DNA of 64,000 nucleotides from Dickeya undicola (lineage in GTDB: Bacteria > Pseudomonadota > Gammaproteobacteria > Enterobacterales > Enterobacteriaceae), in contig NZ_JSYG01000009.1 of assembly GCF_000784735.1 (NCBI RefSeq), positions 124,001 to 188,000 of the forward strand, given 5' to 3'. A program made the position numbers and the translations under genes. Below, in pieces: positions 50,293-60,887 of the stretch; position 1 is the stretch's first letter; each line of letters begins with the position of its first letter. The notes under the pieces were generated by a model. The model did not search any database and was not told the origin of the DNA. It saw only the letters and a list, made by a program, of their open reading frames with translations.

Positions 50293-51170
50293 GCCGCGGG
50301 CACATCGTGGTGACATGGCGAGGTGTGGTGCTGATGGCACTAACGTTGCTGGCAGGCTGCCAGACCCGCGAGCGTTATCTCGACGAAGGCGACTACCAGT
50401 TGGATCAGTCGGTGTCGTCTGTCAGCCGGGGAGAGCGGGTACGTTTTCTGGTCTTCCACTACACAGCCGAAAATTTTGGCAATTCGCTGGAAAAACTCAC
50501 CGCTGAACATGTTAGTGCGCATTATCTGGTGCCAGCTTACCCAACACCGATGAATGGTAAGCCTGTGGTGTGGCGACTGGTGCCGGAGTCGCAAGCGGCC
50601 TGGCACGCAGGCACTAGCTATTGGCGCGGTTACAGTCAGTTGAACGCCACCTCGATCGGCATCGAGCAGGAAAATCCCGGCTGGCGGCAAACAGCGTCTG
50701 GCACCCGCTGGTGGCAGCCTTATACCCCGCAACAGATCACGCTGGTGACCCACCTCGCTCGGGATATCATCGCCCGTCACCATATTGCGCCGCAGGATGT
50801 GGTGGGGCACAGCGATATTGCTCCCCAACGCAAGGTTGATCCAGGGCCGCTGTTTCCCTGGCATCAACTGGCGATGGCAGGCATTGGTGCCTGGCCGGAA
50901 CCGCAACGGGTGCATTTCTATCTCAGAGGACGACCAGAATCTACACCGGTGGACAGACAAGTACTGCTGGAAAAACTGGCCTGTTATGGCTATGAGGTTA
51001 ATCCGGGCATGAATCCACACCAGCAACAGCAGGTCGTGGCGGCATTCCAGATGCATTTCCGGCCGCAACGGTATGACGGTGAGGCCGATGCAGAAACCGA
51101 AGCCATTGCCGATGCACTGCTGGAAAAATACGGAACGGCGTCCTGCCACAGGACTGGCGTCGGGCGATAA
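50289..51170 (+). CDS. amiD: N-acetylmuramoyl-L-alanine amidase AmiD (lipoprotein)
   Basis: A 293-residue outer-membrane lipoprotein that cleaves muropeptides and anhydro-muropeptides. The lipobox is LLAGC with Cys24. The amidase_2 domain has zinc-ligand regions FHYTAEN (His57) and [19 protein letters not shown]-terminal peptidoglycan-binding domain (about residues 210-280) follows. Its ATG overlaps the ybjQ stop, so it depends on translation through the deleted ybjQ or on the internal site. The first residues [10 protein letters not shown] may be upstream of the true signal-peptide start. Confidence 0.93.
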   Translation: MSRGHIVVTWRGVVLMALTLLAGCQTRERYLDEGDYQLDQSVSSVSRGERVRFLVFHYTAENFGNSLEKLTAEHVSAHYLVPAYPTPMNGKPVVWRLVPESQAAWHAGTSYWRGYSQLNATSIGIEQENPGWRQTASGTRWWQPYTPQQITLVTHLARDIIARHHIAPQDVVGHSDIAPQRKVDPGPLFPWHQLAMAGIGAWPEPQRVHFYLRGRPESTPVDRQVLLEKLACYGYEVNPGMNPHQQQQVVAAFQMHFRPQRYDGEADAETEAIADALLEKYGTASCHRTGVGR

Positions 51171-51203
51171 CCGGCTCCCGGTGAGGTAGCAGCACCAGAC
51201 GGC

Positions 51204-52670
51204 TTAGTCGTTGTCGGGGAGGCGTGAGATATCCCGGTGTTCGGCCTCTTGCGCCAGTACGGCGATACGGCGCGCCATACCACGAAACACAAACAGATGC
51301 GCAGGCATCATCAGGAACCAGTAACCCAGCCCACGCCTGCCAGCAGGATGCCACCAGGCACGAACATCCAGCACCCGATAGGTGCCGCGATCATCAATAG
51401 AGAAAACCAAACGCCCCAGCCCAGGTGCTTTCATGCCAAACAGCAACACCAGTTGCTGATGCGGCTTAACCCGGATGACCTTCCAGCCATTGACGAAGTC
51501 ACCCTCCATCAATTCAGCTCGCTCCGGGCGGCGGTAAATCACCTGATTGCCGCAAAAATCATCTATTCGGGCACGGATTGCCCACAGCACATTGGCGTAA
51601 AAATAACCCTCACGGCCGCCGACCTGCTGGACTATCTGCCACAGGGCCTGACTGTTGGCTCCGGTTTTATGGCTGTAGCCTGCCTGCTTGGGGTAGAACG
51701 CATAATTAGGCTGCCAGCGGGCCAGAACATCGGGGTCATACCCCCAGTCAGGGTGTTGCGCTGCGGCTTTTTCGTCAGCCAGCGTAGCCCGCACCGCTTC
51801 ATCAAACGTGAGCAACCGTTGTGGAATCAGACGACGCAGTTCGGCATCGTCCATCGGCAGGTCGTGGCGTAACCCCTGTACCAGCGCTCGGGCGGTAGAA
51901 CCGGGAACGGAGGTGACCATGTTCAGAAACCAGGAGGATACCAACCCGGTCGGCACCGGAATCGGCAGCAATAGGCGGCGTTTTCCGGTAATACGAATGA
52001 ATCGTTCGAACAGGGTCTGATAACTCAGGTATTCCGGCCCGGCAGCATCGAAAACCCGATGATGCTCCGAAGGAGCGTGTCGCAGTTCCGTCAGGTAGGT
52101 AAGCAGGTTTTCCAGGGCAATCGGCGAGGATTTTGAACGCACCCAGCGCGGCGGCGTCAGCACCGGCAAATTGTTCACCATATCGCGCAGGATTTCGAAG
52201 GCAGCGGAGCCGGGGCCGACGATAATACCCGCACGCAATTCGGTAACCGGAATGCCGCTGCTGCGCAGAATGTCACCGGTCAGCTTACGTGCCTGCATAT
52301 GAGTAGAAGGATGGTGATCAGCTTGTGCAGAACCGAGATAGATGATCTGTCGAATGCGGCTGGTTCGCAGCACTTGCCGCAGATTCTGCGCTGACTGGTA
52401 TTCCCGTTCCAGGAAATCGGCCCCATCACCCATGCTGTGTGCCAGATAATAGAGGGTGTCTGCCTGCCAGAGCCCTTCCGGCAGCGTGTACGGCTTCATC
52501 AGATCAATGTATTCACAGCGTATACCCGGAAGGTTCAGTACCGCCAGCGAATCGATGTGACGCGACGCCGCAATCACGGTTTGCCCTTGCTGACTGAGAC
52601 GCGAAAGGAGATGGCGGCCGATGTAGCCACTGGCACCAAGGATCAGAATCGGGGCGGGTTTGATGGTCAT
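51204..52670 (-). CDS. ybjT: YbjT, NAD(P)-binding SDR-family protein with DUF2867
   Basis: A 488-residue protein. The N-terminal Rossmann domain begins ILILGASGYIGRHLLSRLSQ; a C-terminal DUF2867 region includes LLFGMKAPGLGRLVFSIDD and RAWWHPAGRRGLGYWFLMMP. Length and both halves fit E. coli YbjT (476 residues) rather than the shorter YbjS. Function unknown. The start is the ATG giving MTIKPAPI with GGAG 11 nt upstream. It is convergent with amiD. Confidence 0.88.
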   Translation of the reverse strand: MTIKPAPILILGASGYIGRHLLSRLSQQGQTVIAASRHIDSLAVLNLPGIRCEYIDLMKPYTLPEGLWQADTLYYLAHSMGDGADFLEREYQSAQNLRQVLRTSRIRQIIYLGSAQADHHPSTHMQARKLTGDILRSSGIPVTELRAGIIVGPGSAAFEILRDMVNNLPVLTPPRWVRSKSSPIALENLLTYLTELRHAPSEHHRVFDAAGPEYLSYQTLFERFIRITGKRRLLLPIPVPTGLVSSWFLNMVTSVPGSTARALVQGLRHDLPMDDAELRRLIPQRLLTFDEAVRATLADEKAAAQHPDWGYDPDVLARWQPNYAFYPKQAGYSHKTGANSQALWQIVQQVGGREGYFYANVLWAIRARIDDFCGNQVIYRRPERAELMEGDFVNGWKVIRVKPHQQLVLLFGMKAPGLGRLVFSIDDRGTYRVLDVRAWWHPAGRRGLGYWFLMMPAHLFVFRGMARRIAVLAQEAEHRDISRLPDND

Positions 52671-52784
52671 GATGGTGTTTGCTCCTGCCACAACAGCGCG
52701 ATTGAAACTGCAGCGGTGTCCCTGTCGATGTTCACACCCGCAATACGATATCAATACAGCCTAATATAGCCGGAAGCAGAAAGG

Positions 52785-52828
52785 GGAAAAACCCCGCTTT
52801 AACGGTTTATTAACGAAAGTGCGGGGTG
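52785..52828 (-). terminator. Terminator downstream of hcr
   Basis: On the minus strand CCCCGC pairs with GCGGGG across an AT-rich inner part that can also pair (CTTT with AAAG), followed by TTTTTCCCC. Confidence 0.7.
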
Positions 52829-52843
52829 GATCCAGAGTGTGGT

Positions 52844-52867
52844 GCACGCCGTATGATTGCGGCGTGC
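52844..52867 (-). terminator. Hairpin immediately after hcr
   Basis: GCACGCCG pairs with CGGCGTGC around 8 nt, ending 8 bp from the hcr stop. There is no T-tract; probably a stability element ahead of the terminator. Confidence 0.45.
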
Positions 52868-52874
52868 TGAAGTG

Positions 52875-53882
52875 TTAGACCAGTTCTACATCGCCTTGCA
52901 ACTGGCAACTACAGGCGAGTACATAGCCGTTTTCAATGTCGTCAGGTGTTAGCGTCATGGTGCTGGTGGTGGTGTAACTGCCGCTGAGAATTCGGGTCTT
53001 GCAACTACCGCATACCCCGGCACGGCAGGCTGCGTTTACCGGTAACTGGTGGCTTTCCAGTGCTGCCAGCAGGCTGATGCCGATCGGGACTTTCAACTGC
53101 TGCAACGAATGACGGATGGTCATGGTCAGTTGTTCGCCATCGTCGTCCACGGCATTCTCTGGCGCACCGAACTGCTCTTTGAAGATGCGCGTAGGTGGCA
53201 CGCCAGCCTGTAGACAGAATGTCTCTACCTGTTGCATATAGGGTTGCGGGCCGCAAGTCATCACGGTGCGACTGGCGATATCCGGCACCTGTTGTGACAG
53301 GAGTGACTCCGTGAGACGGCCGCTGAGAAAACCGGCTTCAGCCTGCTGTTCCGCCATCAGGATCAGTTGCAACTGCTGTGGGTAACGCTGGCGGAGTGCC
53401 TGCCATTCGTCGGCAAAAATCACGTGCTGTGGGGAACGCACATTGAAAATGACCTGAACATTCGTATTCGGGCGATTGACCAGCAACCAGCGGGTCATCG
53501 ACATGATGGGGGTTACGCCGCAACCTGCCGCCATCATCAGGTAACGGTCACTGACGGCATGGGTGCAGGTGAATTCACCCTGTGCATCGGAGATCCACAA
53601 ATAATCGCCAGGTTTCACCTGCTCGGTCAGCCAACGCGAGCCAGTGCCGTTGTCCAGTCGACGTACCGTGAAGGTAATAAACGGGCTGAGTCCGGGCGAG
53701 GAGGACAGGGTATAAGCACGTAACGTTTCACTGCTGTTGGCGATGCTGACCAACGCGTACTGGCCGGGTTGCCAGGGGTAAAAGTCATGGCTGATCAGGG
53801 AAAGCGTCCATACATCCGGCGTTTCCTGATGAAGAGAGTGCACCTGCATACGGTTAGGGCACTGCGGGGTAGGCATGGTCAT
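52875..53882 (-). CDS. hcr: NADH oxidoreductase Hcr
   Basis: A 335-residue flavoprotein that passes electrons from NADH to Hcp. It has an FAD domain (TLRAYTLSSSPG), an NAD domain (LMMAAGCGVTPIMSM) and a C-terminal plant-type 2Fe-2S domain (ACRAGVCGSCKTRIL, then LACSC). GGAG 6 nt upstream sets the ATG giving MTMPTPQCP, the E. coli N-terminus; a start four codons earlier is rejected. It lies 59 bp after hcp. Confidence 0.94.
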   Translation of the reverse strand: MTMPTPQCPNRMQVHSLHQETPDVWTLSLISHDFYPWQPGQYALVSIANSSETLRAYTLSSSPGLSPFITFTVRRLDNGTGSRWLTEQVKPGDYLWISDAQGEFTCTHAVSDRYLMMAAGCGVTPIMSMTRWLLVNRPNTNVQVIFNVRSPQHVIFADEWQALRQRYPQQLQLILMAEQQAEAGFLSGRLTESLLSQQVPDIASRTVMTCGPQPYMQQVETFCLQAGVPPTRIFKEQFGAPENAVDDDGEQLTMTIRHSLQQLKVPIGISLLAALESHQLPVNAACRAGVCGSCKTRILSGSYTTTSTMTLTPDDIENGYVLACSCQLQGDVELV

Positions 53883-53941
53883 GGCTGTCTCCATAACAGC
53901 CTTCCGCCGGGTTGCTGCGGAAGGCGAAGGTCAACAAATAA

Positions 53942-55594
53942 TCAGACGGCGAGGATCTCGTTGAGATCCTGTTCCACCGTGGTGATGGCGCGCATACCAA
54001 ACTTCTCGTTCAGGATCGCCAGCAAGGATGGGGTCAGGAAGCCTGGGGCGGTCGGGCCGGTGTAAATATTTTTCACGCCCAGCGCCAGCAGCGTCAGCAG
54101 AATGACAATGGCTTTCTGTTCAAACCAGGACAGTACCAGACTCAGCGGCAGGTCGTTGACGCCACAGCCCAGTTTTTCCGCCAGATTGACCGCCAGCATG
54201 ATGGCGGAGTAGGCATCGTTGCACTGGCCGACATCCAACAGACGCGGCAAGCCTTCCAGCGTACCGAAGTCCAGTTTATTGAAACGATATTTACCGCACG
54301 CCAGCGTCATGATCAGACAATCCTGTGGCACACTGCGGGCGAAATCGGTGTAGTAGCTGCGTTCAGTGCGGCTGCCGTCGCAACCGCCGACCAGAAAGAC
54401 ATGGCGCAGTTTCTTGCTGGCGACCAGATCAATGACGGTATCAGCAGCATTTAACAGGGTCTGACGGCCAAAACCGACGGTAATCAGGTGCTCGATTTCA
54501 CTGTACGGGAACCCCGGCAGTTGCTGCGCCTGAGCGATCACGGCGCTGAAATCATCGCCTTCGAGGTGCTGCGCGCCCGGCCAGCCGACGATGCTGCGGG
54601 TCCAGATACGGTCGGTATACTGGCCTACGTTGGGGTCGATGATGCAGTTAGAGGTCATCAGGATCGGGCCAGGGAATTTGGCGAATTCACTTTGCTGATT
54701 CTGCCAGCCGCTGCCGTAGTTGCCGACCAGATGGGCAAATTTCTTCAGTTCCGGATAGCCGTGTGCTGGCAGCATTTCGCCGTGGGTATAAATGTTAATG
54801 CCGGTGCCTTCGGTCTGTTCCAGCAGCATACGCAGGTCTTTCAGATCATGACCAGAAATCAGAATCGCCTTACCTGCGACAGGCCGAACGTTAACCTGGG
54901 TCGGCTGCGGATGTCCGTAGGCGGAGGTTTCCCCCTGATCCAGTATCGCCATTACGCCGAAATTCATTTTGCCAATAGCCAGTGCGTTGCCGAGCAGGGT
55001 GTCGACATCGGTGGGCGCAGTGCCGAGCCAGGCCATAAATGCATGGAAGTCAGCGTACAGTGCATCATCGTGCTGGCCCAGCACGTGGGCATGTTCCATA
55101 TAGGCGGCGGCACCTTTCAGGCCATACAGACACAACATGCGTAATCCGTGAATGTCCTCGCCGATAGCGGCTTTATCTTTATCAAGCGCGAACATCGCCG
55201 CCTGTTGCAGTAGCGTCGGAATATCATCGCCCGCCAGTTGCAGCTCCGCCATGGGATGATCGACCGTGATGGCGGCGTCTAGCAGCCGACAACGGGTAGC
55301 CAGCCCCTGGCGCAGGTTAATTGCTTCGCGGGCGTAGCCGATGATACGCGGTGAATCAAAATTCACATTGGTTAAGGTGGCGAAGAACGCGCGGGGCGCA
55401 AAATTGTCGATCTCATGGTCAATGATGCCCAATGCGCGCGCCTGCAGCGCCCAGGCGGACAGCCCCTGGAGAACGGCGACCAGCAGGTCTTGCAGGTCAG
55501 AGGTTTCGGCGGTCTTGCCACACATGCCTTGCGCGTAAGCGCAGCCATTGCCTGCCGGGGTTCGGATGGTCTGTTCACATTGCACACAATACAT
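53942..55594 (-). CDS. hcp: Hybrid cluster protein Hcp
   Basis: A 550-residue cytosolic iron-sulfur-oxygen cluster enzyme that reduces nitric oxide and supports protein S-nitrosylation in E. coli. N-terminal cluster ligands are Cys3, Cys6, Cys18 and Cys25 (MYCVQCEQ onward), the spacing of the enterobacterial class. Hybrid-cluster regions are visible at [16 protein letters not shown] and [16 protein letters not shown] lies 5 nt before the ATG. First gene of hcp-hcr, with NsrR-like and FNR-like sites upstream. Confidence 0.95.
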   Translation of the reverse strand: MYCVQCEQTIRTPAGNGCAYAQGMCGKTAETSDLQDLLVAVLQGLSAWALQARALGIIDHEIDNFAPRAFFATLTNVNFDSPRIIGYAREAINLRQGLATRCRLLDAAITVDHPMAELQLAGDDIPTLLQQAAMFALDKDKAAIGEDIHGLRMLCLYGLKGAAAYMEHAHVLGQHDDALYADFHAFMAWLGTAPTDVDTLLGNALAIGKMNFGVMAILDQGETSAYGHPQPTQVNVRPVAGKAILISGHDLKDLRMLLEQTEGTGINIYTHGEMLPAHGYPELKKFAHLVGNYGSGWQNQQSEFAKFPGPILMTSNCIIDPNVGQYTDRIWTRSIVGWPGAQHLEGDDFSAVIAQAQQLPGFPYSEIEHLITVGFGRQTLLNAADTVIDLVASKKLRHVFLVGGCDGSRTERSYYTDFARSVPQDCLIMTLACGKYRFNKLDFGTLEGLPRLLDVGQCNDAYSAIMLAVNLAEKLGCGVNDLPLSLVLSWFEQKAIVILLTLLALGVKNIYTGPTAPGFLTPSLLAILNEKFGMRAITTVEQDLNEILAV

Positions 55595-55611
55595 AATGGC
55601 TTCCTTTTTTA

Positions 55612-55634
55612 AAGTTGCATTTATAATGCCTGTT
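55612..55634 (-). promoter_or_regulatory. NsrR-type operator upstream of hcp
   Basis: A 23-bp inverted repeat, AAGTTGCATTT-A-TAATGCCTGTT. Its two 11-bp arms match the NsrR pattern AANATGCATTT with one and two mismatches, with the standard 1-bp centre. It ends 18 bp before the hcp ATG, where binding would block the promoter or start. It predicts nitric-oxide-responsive derepression. Confidence 0.8.
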
Positions 55635-55696
55635 TAAGAGCATAGAACGGTTTGCGGGTATCTAAAAAGATCTTTTCCAGGCAATTTGAGGCGAAG

Positions 55697-55710
55697 TTGA
55701 TTTAGCGCAA
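55697..55710 (-). promoter_or_regulatory. FNR-like site upstream of hcp
   Basis: The minus strand reads TTGCGCTAAATCAA against the consensus TTGAT-N4-ATCAA, with two mismatches in one arm. Its place about 110 bp before hcp fits the known anaerobic activation of hcp by FNR in E. coli. Confidence 0.6.
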
Positions 55711-55846
55711 TTTTTACTTGTGGATGACAATCACTCGCATCCACGTGCATTTTTATGCGTCGCGAGGCAGATCCGAGGCATAGGGCTTGACCCTGCCGCG
55801 TTTTTATCGTCATTCTCGTTAAAAGACCACAGAACAGGAGGCACGG

Positions 55847-57508
55847 ATGTATCTGGAAAGAGTCGAGATTCTTGGATTCCGTGGTATTAACCGACTGTCG
55901 CTGACGCTAGACGACAATACAGTGCTGATTGGCGAAAATGCCTGGGGTAAATCCAGCCTGCTGGATGCACTGTCGCTGTTGCTGACGCCGTCACCACCGC
56001 TTTATCACTTTGATCTGCAAGACTTTCATTTTACGCCGGGTAACGAAACCAGCCGCGAGCGCCACCTGCAGGTGATCTTCACGTTTTGTGAATCTGCACC
56101 CGGTCATCATTTGGCTCCCCGCTATCGTTCGTTATCGCCGGTATGGATCAAGGGCGAAGGGCGGTTGCACCGCGTTTTTTATCGTTTGGAAGGGGAAATG
56201 GATGAAAGCCAGGCGATCTTCACCTGGCGCAGCTTTCTTGATGCCAATGGTCAGGCATTGCCGCTGGACAATATTGACTGGCTGGCTAGCGAAGTCGTTC
56301 GTCTGCACCCGGTGCTGCGTCTGCGTGACGCCCGCTTTATTCGTCGTTTTCGCACCGGCACGTTGATGCCGCAAATCGATGATAACGATCGACTATCGCG
56401 CCAGTTTGAAACTCTCGTGCGTGAATTGGCGCAAAATCCTAACCGGTTGACCAATCAGGAACTGCGGCAGGGCTTGGTGGCGATGCGCCAACTGGTGGAG
56501 CACTATTTTTCCGAACAGGGCGCGGACCCGAACGATCGGCGGCACCATCGCCATGCCCGTGCGGGTAATGGTCAGGCATGGCGCTCGCTGGATAACATCA
56601 TCCGTATGATTTCTGGCCCTAATAGCCGCAGCCGCCGTATTATCCTGCTGGAGCTGTTTTCCACCCTGTTGCAGGCCAAAGGCTCCGCCGCGCTTGATCC
56701 ACACGCCCGGCCGCTGCTGTTGATTGAAGACCCGGAAACCCGACTGCACCCGATTATGCTGTCGGTGGCGTGGGGGCTGCTGACGCAGTTGCCGCTGCAA
56801 AAAATCACCACCACCAACTCCGGTGAACTGCTGTCGCTGGTGCCGGTAGAGCAGGTTTGCCGTCTGGTGCGCGAATCGGCGAAGGTTGCGACCTACCGTA
56901 TTGGCCGTCAAGGCATGACACAAGAAGACAGCCGCCGTATTACCTTTCATATTCGGTTCAATCGCCCGACGTCGTTATTTGCACGTTGCTGGCTGTTGGT
57001 GGAAGGTGAAACCGAAGTCTGGATGCTCAGCGAACTGGCGCGCCAGTGCGGTCACCACTTCGAGGCGGAAGGCGTGAGGGTGATCGAGTTTGCGCAGGTG
57101 GGGTTAAAACCGCTGCTGAAATTCGCTTATCGCATGGGCATCGAATGGCATGTGCTGGTGGATGGCGACGATGCTGGGAAAAAATATGCCGCCACAGTGC
57201 GTAGCCTGTTGCAGTCGCAAAACGAGTCCGAACGCGATCATTTGACCGTACTGCCTGCGTTAGACATGGAACATTTCATGTATCGCAACGGGTTTAGCCA
57301 GGTTTATCACCGGGTTGCACAGTTGCCGGAGCCGGTGCCACTGTCTATGGCGAAGGTCATCACCAAGGCGATTCACCGTACCTCCAAGCCGGACCTGGCG
57401 ATTGAAGTGGCGTTGGAAGCGGCATCTCAAGGCGAATCGGCTATTCCGCCGCTGATTCGCAGCATCTTTTCGCGTGTACAGTGGCTGGCGCGCGGGCGCG
57501 CGGACTAG
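55847..57508 (+). CDS. ybjD: OLD-family ATP-dependent endonuclease YbjD
   Basis: A 553-residue protein with an N-terminal ABC-type ATPase (Walker A GENAWGKSS; Walker B PLLLIEDPETRLHP) and a C-terminal TOPRIM nuclease domain (LLVEGETEVWML, then VDGDDAGKKYAA). The layout is that of OLD nucleases. The cellular role of YbjD is not established. AGGAGG lies 6 nt before the ATG. It is divergent from hcp. Confidence 0.93.
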   Translation: MYLERVEILGFRGINRLSLTLDDNTVLIGENAWGKSSLLDALSLLLTPSPPLYHFDLQDFHFTPGNETSRERHLQVIFTFCESAPGHHLAPRYRSLSPVWIKGEGRLHRVFYRLEGEMDESQAIFTWRSFLDANGQALPLDNIDWLASEVVRLHPVLRLRDARFIRRFRTGTLMPQIDDNDRLSRQFETLVRELAQNPNRLTNQELRQGLVAMRQLVEHYFSEQGADPNDRRHHRHARAGNGQAWRSLDNIIRMISGPNSRSRRIILLELFSTLLQAKGSAALDPHARPLLLIEDPETRLHPIMLSVAWGLLTQLPLQKITTTNSGELLSLVPVEQVCRLVRESAKVATYRIGRQGMTQEDSRRITFHIRFNRPTSLFARCWLLVEGETEVWMLSELARQCGHHFEAEGVRVIEFAQVGLKPLLKFAYRMGIEWHVLVDGDDAGKKYAATVRSLLQSQNESERDHLTVLPALDMEHFMYRNGFSQVYHRVAQLPEPVPLSMAKVITKAIHRTSKPDLAIEVALEAASQGESAIPPLIRSIFSRVQWLARGRAD

Positions 57509-57536
57509 CTCTGTTGCTCCATTGGGGTGAGTGGTC

Positions 57537-57782
57537 GTGTGGCAAGCGTGGAAAGAAGAGAAAGAATACCGGCCGCTTTACGACCGGCATTGGACTCGTT
57601 TTACCTGGTCACAAGAATTAAAGGAGAAAGACCGGAAAGCGTGGGGGGAACATTCAGGCGACCGTTTCGCCGACTACCGGCACGATCAGACTGGCGTGAT
57701 TTCCTTTCGGCCCTTGGTGCACGGTAAATTGCACCACCTGACCGGCTTTCAGCGTCCTGTAGCCGTCCATCTGAATGGTTGA
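57537..57782 (+). CDS. Possible small protein overlapping the cspD 3' end
   Basis: An 81-codon frame starting at GTG, with GGGGTGAG 5 nt upstream. Its first 38 codons are non-overlapping and rich in Trp, Lys, Glu and Arg (WQAWKEEKEYRPLYDRHWTR), which looks like coding rather than random sequence. From 57654 it runs antisense to cspD, where its sequence is simply dictated by cspD. It may be a real small protein or the 5' remnant of a longer gene. No family recognised. Confidence 0.3.
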   Translation: MWQAWKEEKEYRPLYDRHWTRFTWSQELKEKDRKAWGEHSGDRFADYRHDQTGVISFRPLVHGKLHHLTGFQRPVAVHLNG

Positions 57783-57875
57783 ATAGTGGGCGAAGATATC
57801 TTCACCACCGCTCTCAGGACAAATAAAGCCAAAGCCTTTGGCGTTATTGAACCATTTAACAGTACCTGTCTCCAT
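57654..57875 (-). CDS. cspD: Cold-shock-like protein CspD
   Basis: A 73-residue single-stranded nucleic-acid-binding protein of the CSD fold. RNP1 is seen as KGFGFI and RNP2 as DIFAHYS. E. coli CspD inhibits DNA replication in stationary phase. The C-terminal tail (VPVVGETVA) is specific to CspD rather than CspA. It is divergent from clpS, as in E. coli. Confidence 0.94.
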   Translation of the reverse strand: METGTVKWFNNAKGFGFICPESGGEDIFAHYSTIQMDGYRTLKAGQVVQFTVHQGPKGNHASLIVPVVGETVA

Positions 57876-58199
57876 GAATCTTCATCCTTCGCTAGAGTGT
57901 TCTCTAAGGTGAGGTTATTGGGTTAAGGCAAAACCGAATTGATTAAAACGGCATCAATTCAACTCTACACTCTAGTGAAATCGACCTTGCCGTCAAGCAC
58001 TCGAATCCGACACGTTGCAGCCGGTTTGTGAAAATTTGATACAGATAACGCTATCGTTGGGTTTTATTGCCGTTAATATCAGGAAGTGTGTGTCTTTGGG
58101 GTCTGAGCGATTTTGAGCGGGCGGTGATACAATAAAAATCAGGTATGCTGCTGTGAAGGCAGCCAGCAGAGTAAGTATCAAAACTGATTTGGGTAGAAG
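57876..58199. other. Intergenic region between divergent cspD and clpS
   Basis: 324 bp holding both promoters and long leaders. It contains GCTAGAGTGTTCTCTA near 57891 and a TCTAGTGAAA stretch near 57972. No further gene is seen. Confidence 0.4.
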
Positions 58200-58520
58200 A
58201 TGGGAAATCATAGCACCGGGGCGCAGACCGACGACCTGACCAAAGAGCATTATACTGAAGCCTTGCAGCCGCCATCGATGTATAAAGTGATACTTAACAA
58301 CGATGATTACACGCCGATGGAATTTGTTATTGACGTTCTGCAAAAGTTCTTTTCTTATGATATTGAACGTGCAACACAACTGATGCTTACGGTTCACTAT
58401 CAGGGCAAGGCCATTTGCGGCGTCTACAGCGCTGAGGTGGCTGAAACCAAGGTGGCGCAGGTGAACCGTTATGCCCGGGAGAACGAGCATCCATTGCTTT
58501 GTACGCTAGAAAAAGCCTGA
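58200..58520 (+). CDS. clpS: ClpA adaptor protein ClpS
   Basis: A 106-residue adaptor that delivers N-degron substrates to ClpAP. The N-degron pocket region reads [20 protein letters not shown], and the C-terminus [11 protein letters not shown] is typical. clpA follows by 29 bp, so the two are probably cotranscribed. With aat in the same window, most of the bacterial N-degron pathway except clpP is present here. Confidence 0.96.
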   Translation: MGNHSTGAQTDDLTKEHYTEALQPPSMYKVILNNDDYTPMEFVIDVLQKFFSYDIERATQLMLTVHYQGKAICGVYSAEVAETKVAQVNRYARENEHPLLCTLEKA

Positions 58521-58549
58521 AATAGGGCAATTTATTGGGGGAGGTGCCT

Positions 58550-60826
58550 ATGCTCAATCAAGAACTGGAACTCAGTCTCAACATGGCTTTCGCCAGAGCG
58601 CGCGAGCACCGGCATGAGTTTATGACCGTGGAACATTTGTTGCTGGCACTGCTCAGCAACCCCTCCGCACGAGAGGCTCTCGAAGCCTGTACGGTCGACC
58701 TGGCAGTTCTGCGTCAGGAACTGGAAACCTTTATCGAACAGACCACACCCACACTGCCGCAAAATGATGAAGAACGGGATACCCAGCCGACGCTGAGTTT
58801 TCAACGGGTGCTGCAACGCGCGGTGTTCCACGTGCAATCGTCTGGGCGCAGTGAAGTATCCGGTGCCAACGTGCTGGTCGCTATCTTTAGCGAGCAGGAG
58901 TCTCAGGCTGCCTATCTGCTGCGCAAGCACGACGTCAGTCGGTTAGATGTGGTGAATTTCATTTCTCACGGCACGCGCAAAGAAGAGAGCGGTCCGGCGG
59001 CAAACCCGGAAAATCCGGTTAACGAAGAACAGGCTGGCGGGGAGGAGCGTATGGAAAACTTCACCACAAATCTCAACCAGCTTGCCCGCGTAGGCGGTAT
59101 CGACCCGCTGATCGGCCGCGACAGCGAACTGGAGCGCACGATTCAGGTATTGTGCCGTCGCCGTAAAAACAATCCGTTGTTGGTGGGCGAATCCGGCGTG
59201 GGGAAAACCGCTATCGCCGAAGGGTTGGCCTGGCGCATTGTGCAGGGTGACGTGCCGGAGGTGATGGCTGATTGCACGCTCTATTCGCTGGATATTGGCT
59301 CGCTGCTGGCGGGCACCAAATACCGTGGCGACTTCGAAAAACGCTTTAAAGCGCTGCTCAAGCAACTGGAGCAGGATCAGAACAGCATCCTGTTTATCGA
59401 CGAGATTCACACCATTATCGGTGCTGGTGCGGCTTCCGGCGGCCAGGTAGACGCCGCTAATCTGATCAAGCCGTTGCTGTCCAGCGGCAAGATTCGCGTG
59501 ATTGGCTCCACCACGTATCAAGAATTCAGCAATATCTTCGAAAAAGACCGTGCGCTGGCACGCCGTTTCCAGAAGATCGACATCACCGAGCCGAGCGTGG
59601 AAGAGACGGTGCAGATCATCAACGGTCTGAAACCGAAATATGAAGCGCACCATGACGTGCGGTACACCGCCAAGGCGATTCGCGCAGCGGTGGAACTGGC
59701 GGTGAAATACATTAATGATCGTCATCTGCCTGATAAAGCGATCGACGTGATCGATGAAGCGGGTGCGCGCTGCCGCTTGTTACCGGCGAGCAAGCGTAAG
59801 AAAACCGTCAATGTGGCGGATATTGAGTCGGTCGTTGCCCGCATCGCTCGCATTCCGGAGAAAACCGTTTCCGCCAGTGACCGTGATGTACTGCGCAATC
59901 TGGGCGATCGTCTGAAGATGCTGGTGTTCGGGCAGGATAAAGCTATTGAGGCGCTGACTGAAGCCATCAAGATGAGCCGTGCCGGATTAGGGCATGAGCG
60001 CAAGCCGGTCGGGTCGTTCCTGTTTGCTGGTCCAACCGGGGTCGGGAAAACGGAAGTGACGGTTCAACTGGCGAAAGCGCTGGATATTGAGCTGCTGCGC
60101 TTCGATATGTCTGAATATATGGAACGCCACACGGTCAGCCGTTTGATCGGTGCACCTCCGGGTTACGTGGGTTACGATCAAGGCGGCCTGCTCACCGATG
60201 CGGTGATCAAACATCCGCATTCGGTGCTGCTGCTTGATGAAATCGAGAAGGCGCATCCAGACGTGTTCAACCTGTTGTTGCAGGTAATGGACAACGGCAC
60301 GCTGACCGACAATAACGGCCGCAAGGCGGATTTCCGCAATGTGATCGTGGTGATGACCACCAATGCCGGGGTACGGGAAACCCAACGTAAGTCCATTGGT
60401 CTTATCCAGCAGGACAACAGCAGCGATGCGATGGAAGAGATCAAAAAAGTCTTCACGCCGGAATTCCGCAACCGTCTGGACGGTATCATCTGGTTCAACC
60501 ATCTGTCGGCGGAAGTGATTCAGCAGGTGGTGGACAAGTTTATTGTCGAACTGCAAGCGCAGCTGGATGCCAAAGGCGTGTCGCTGGAAGTGAGCGAGGA
60601 AGCACGCAACTGGCTGGCGGAAAAAGGCTATGACAAAGCGATGGGTGCTCGGCCGATGGCTCGTGTCATCCAGGAAAACCTCAAGAAACCGCTGGCTAAT
60701 GAACTGTTGTTCGGTTCGCTGGTCGACGGCGGTTCTGTGAAAGTGGAACTGGATAAGGCAGCGCAACAGTTGACGTATCGCTTCCTGAGCGCGCAAAAGA
60801 CCAAAGCCGAAGGCGCGGTTCACTGA
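58550..60826 (+). CDS. clpA: ATP-dependent Clp protease ATP-binding subunit ClpA
   Basis: A 758-residue AAA+ unfoldase, the same length as in E. coli. It has an N-domain that binds ClpS (residues 1-140), a first AAA module with Walker [10 protein letters not shown], and a second with GPTGVGKTE and Walker [14 protein letters not shown]. The IGL loop that docks to ClpP is visible as [16 protein letters not shown] just upstream sets the ATG giving MLNQELELS; an open frame five codons longer is rejected. Confidence 0.96.
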   Translation: MLNQELELSLNMAFARAREHRHEFMTVEHLLLALLSNPSAREALEACTVDLAVLRQELETFIEQTTPTLPQNDEERDTQPTLSFQRVLQRAVFHVQSSGRSEVSGANVLVAIFSEQESQAAYLLRKHDVSRLDVVNFISHGTRKEESGPAANPENPVNEEQAGGEERMENFTTNLNQLARVGGIDPLIGRDSELERTIQVLCRRRKNNPLLVGESGVGKTAIAEGLAWRIVQGDVPEVMADCTLYSLDIGSLLAGTKYRGDFEKRFKALLKQLEQDQNSILFIDEIHTIIGAGAASGGQVDAANLIKPLLSSGKIRVIGSTTYQEFSNIFEKDRALARRFQKIDITEPSVEETVQIINGLKPKYEAHHDVRYTAKAIRAAVELAVKYINDRHLPDKAIDVIDEAGARCRLLPASKRKKTVNVADIESVVARIARIPEKTVSASDRDVLRNLGDRLKMLVFGQDKAIEALTEAIKMSRAGLGHERKPVGSFLFAGPTGVGKTEVTVQLAKALDIELLRFDMSEYMERHTVSRLIGAPPGYVGYDQGGLLTDAVIKHPHSVLLLDEIEKAHPDVFNLLLQVMDNGTLTDNNGRKADFRNVIVVMTTNAGVRETQRKSIGLIQQDNSSDAMEEIKKVFTPEFRNRLDGIIWFNHLSAEVIQQVVDKFIVELQAQLDAKGVSLEVSEEARNWLAEKGYDKAMGARPMARVIQENLKKPLANELLFGSLVDGGSVKVELDKAAQQLTYRFLSAQKTKAEGAVH

Positions 60827-60856
60827 GTGAGTTGATTACGCCGCTACGCTAAAAAC

Positions 60857-60887
60857 GCAAAAGGGCATCGTCAGATGCCCTTTTTCA
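60857..60887 (+). terminator. Terminator of clpA
   Basis: AAAAGGGCATC pairs with GATGCCCTTTT around GTCA, with further T residues. A clear rho-independent terminator. Confidence 0.92.
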
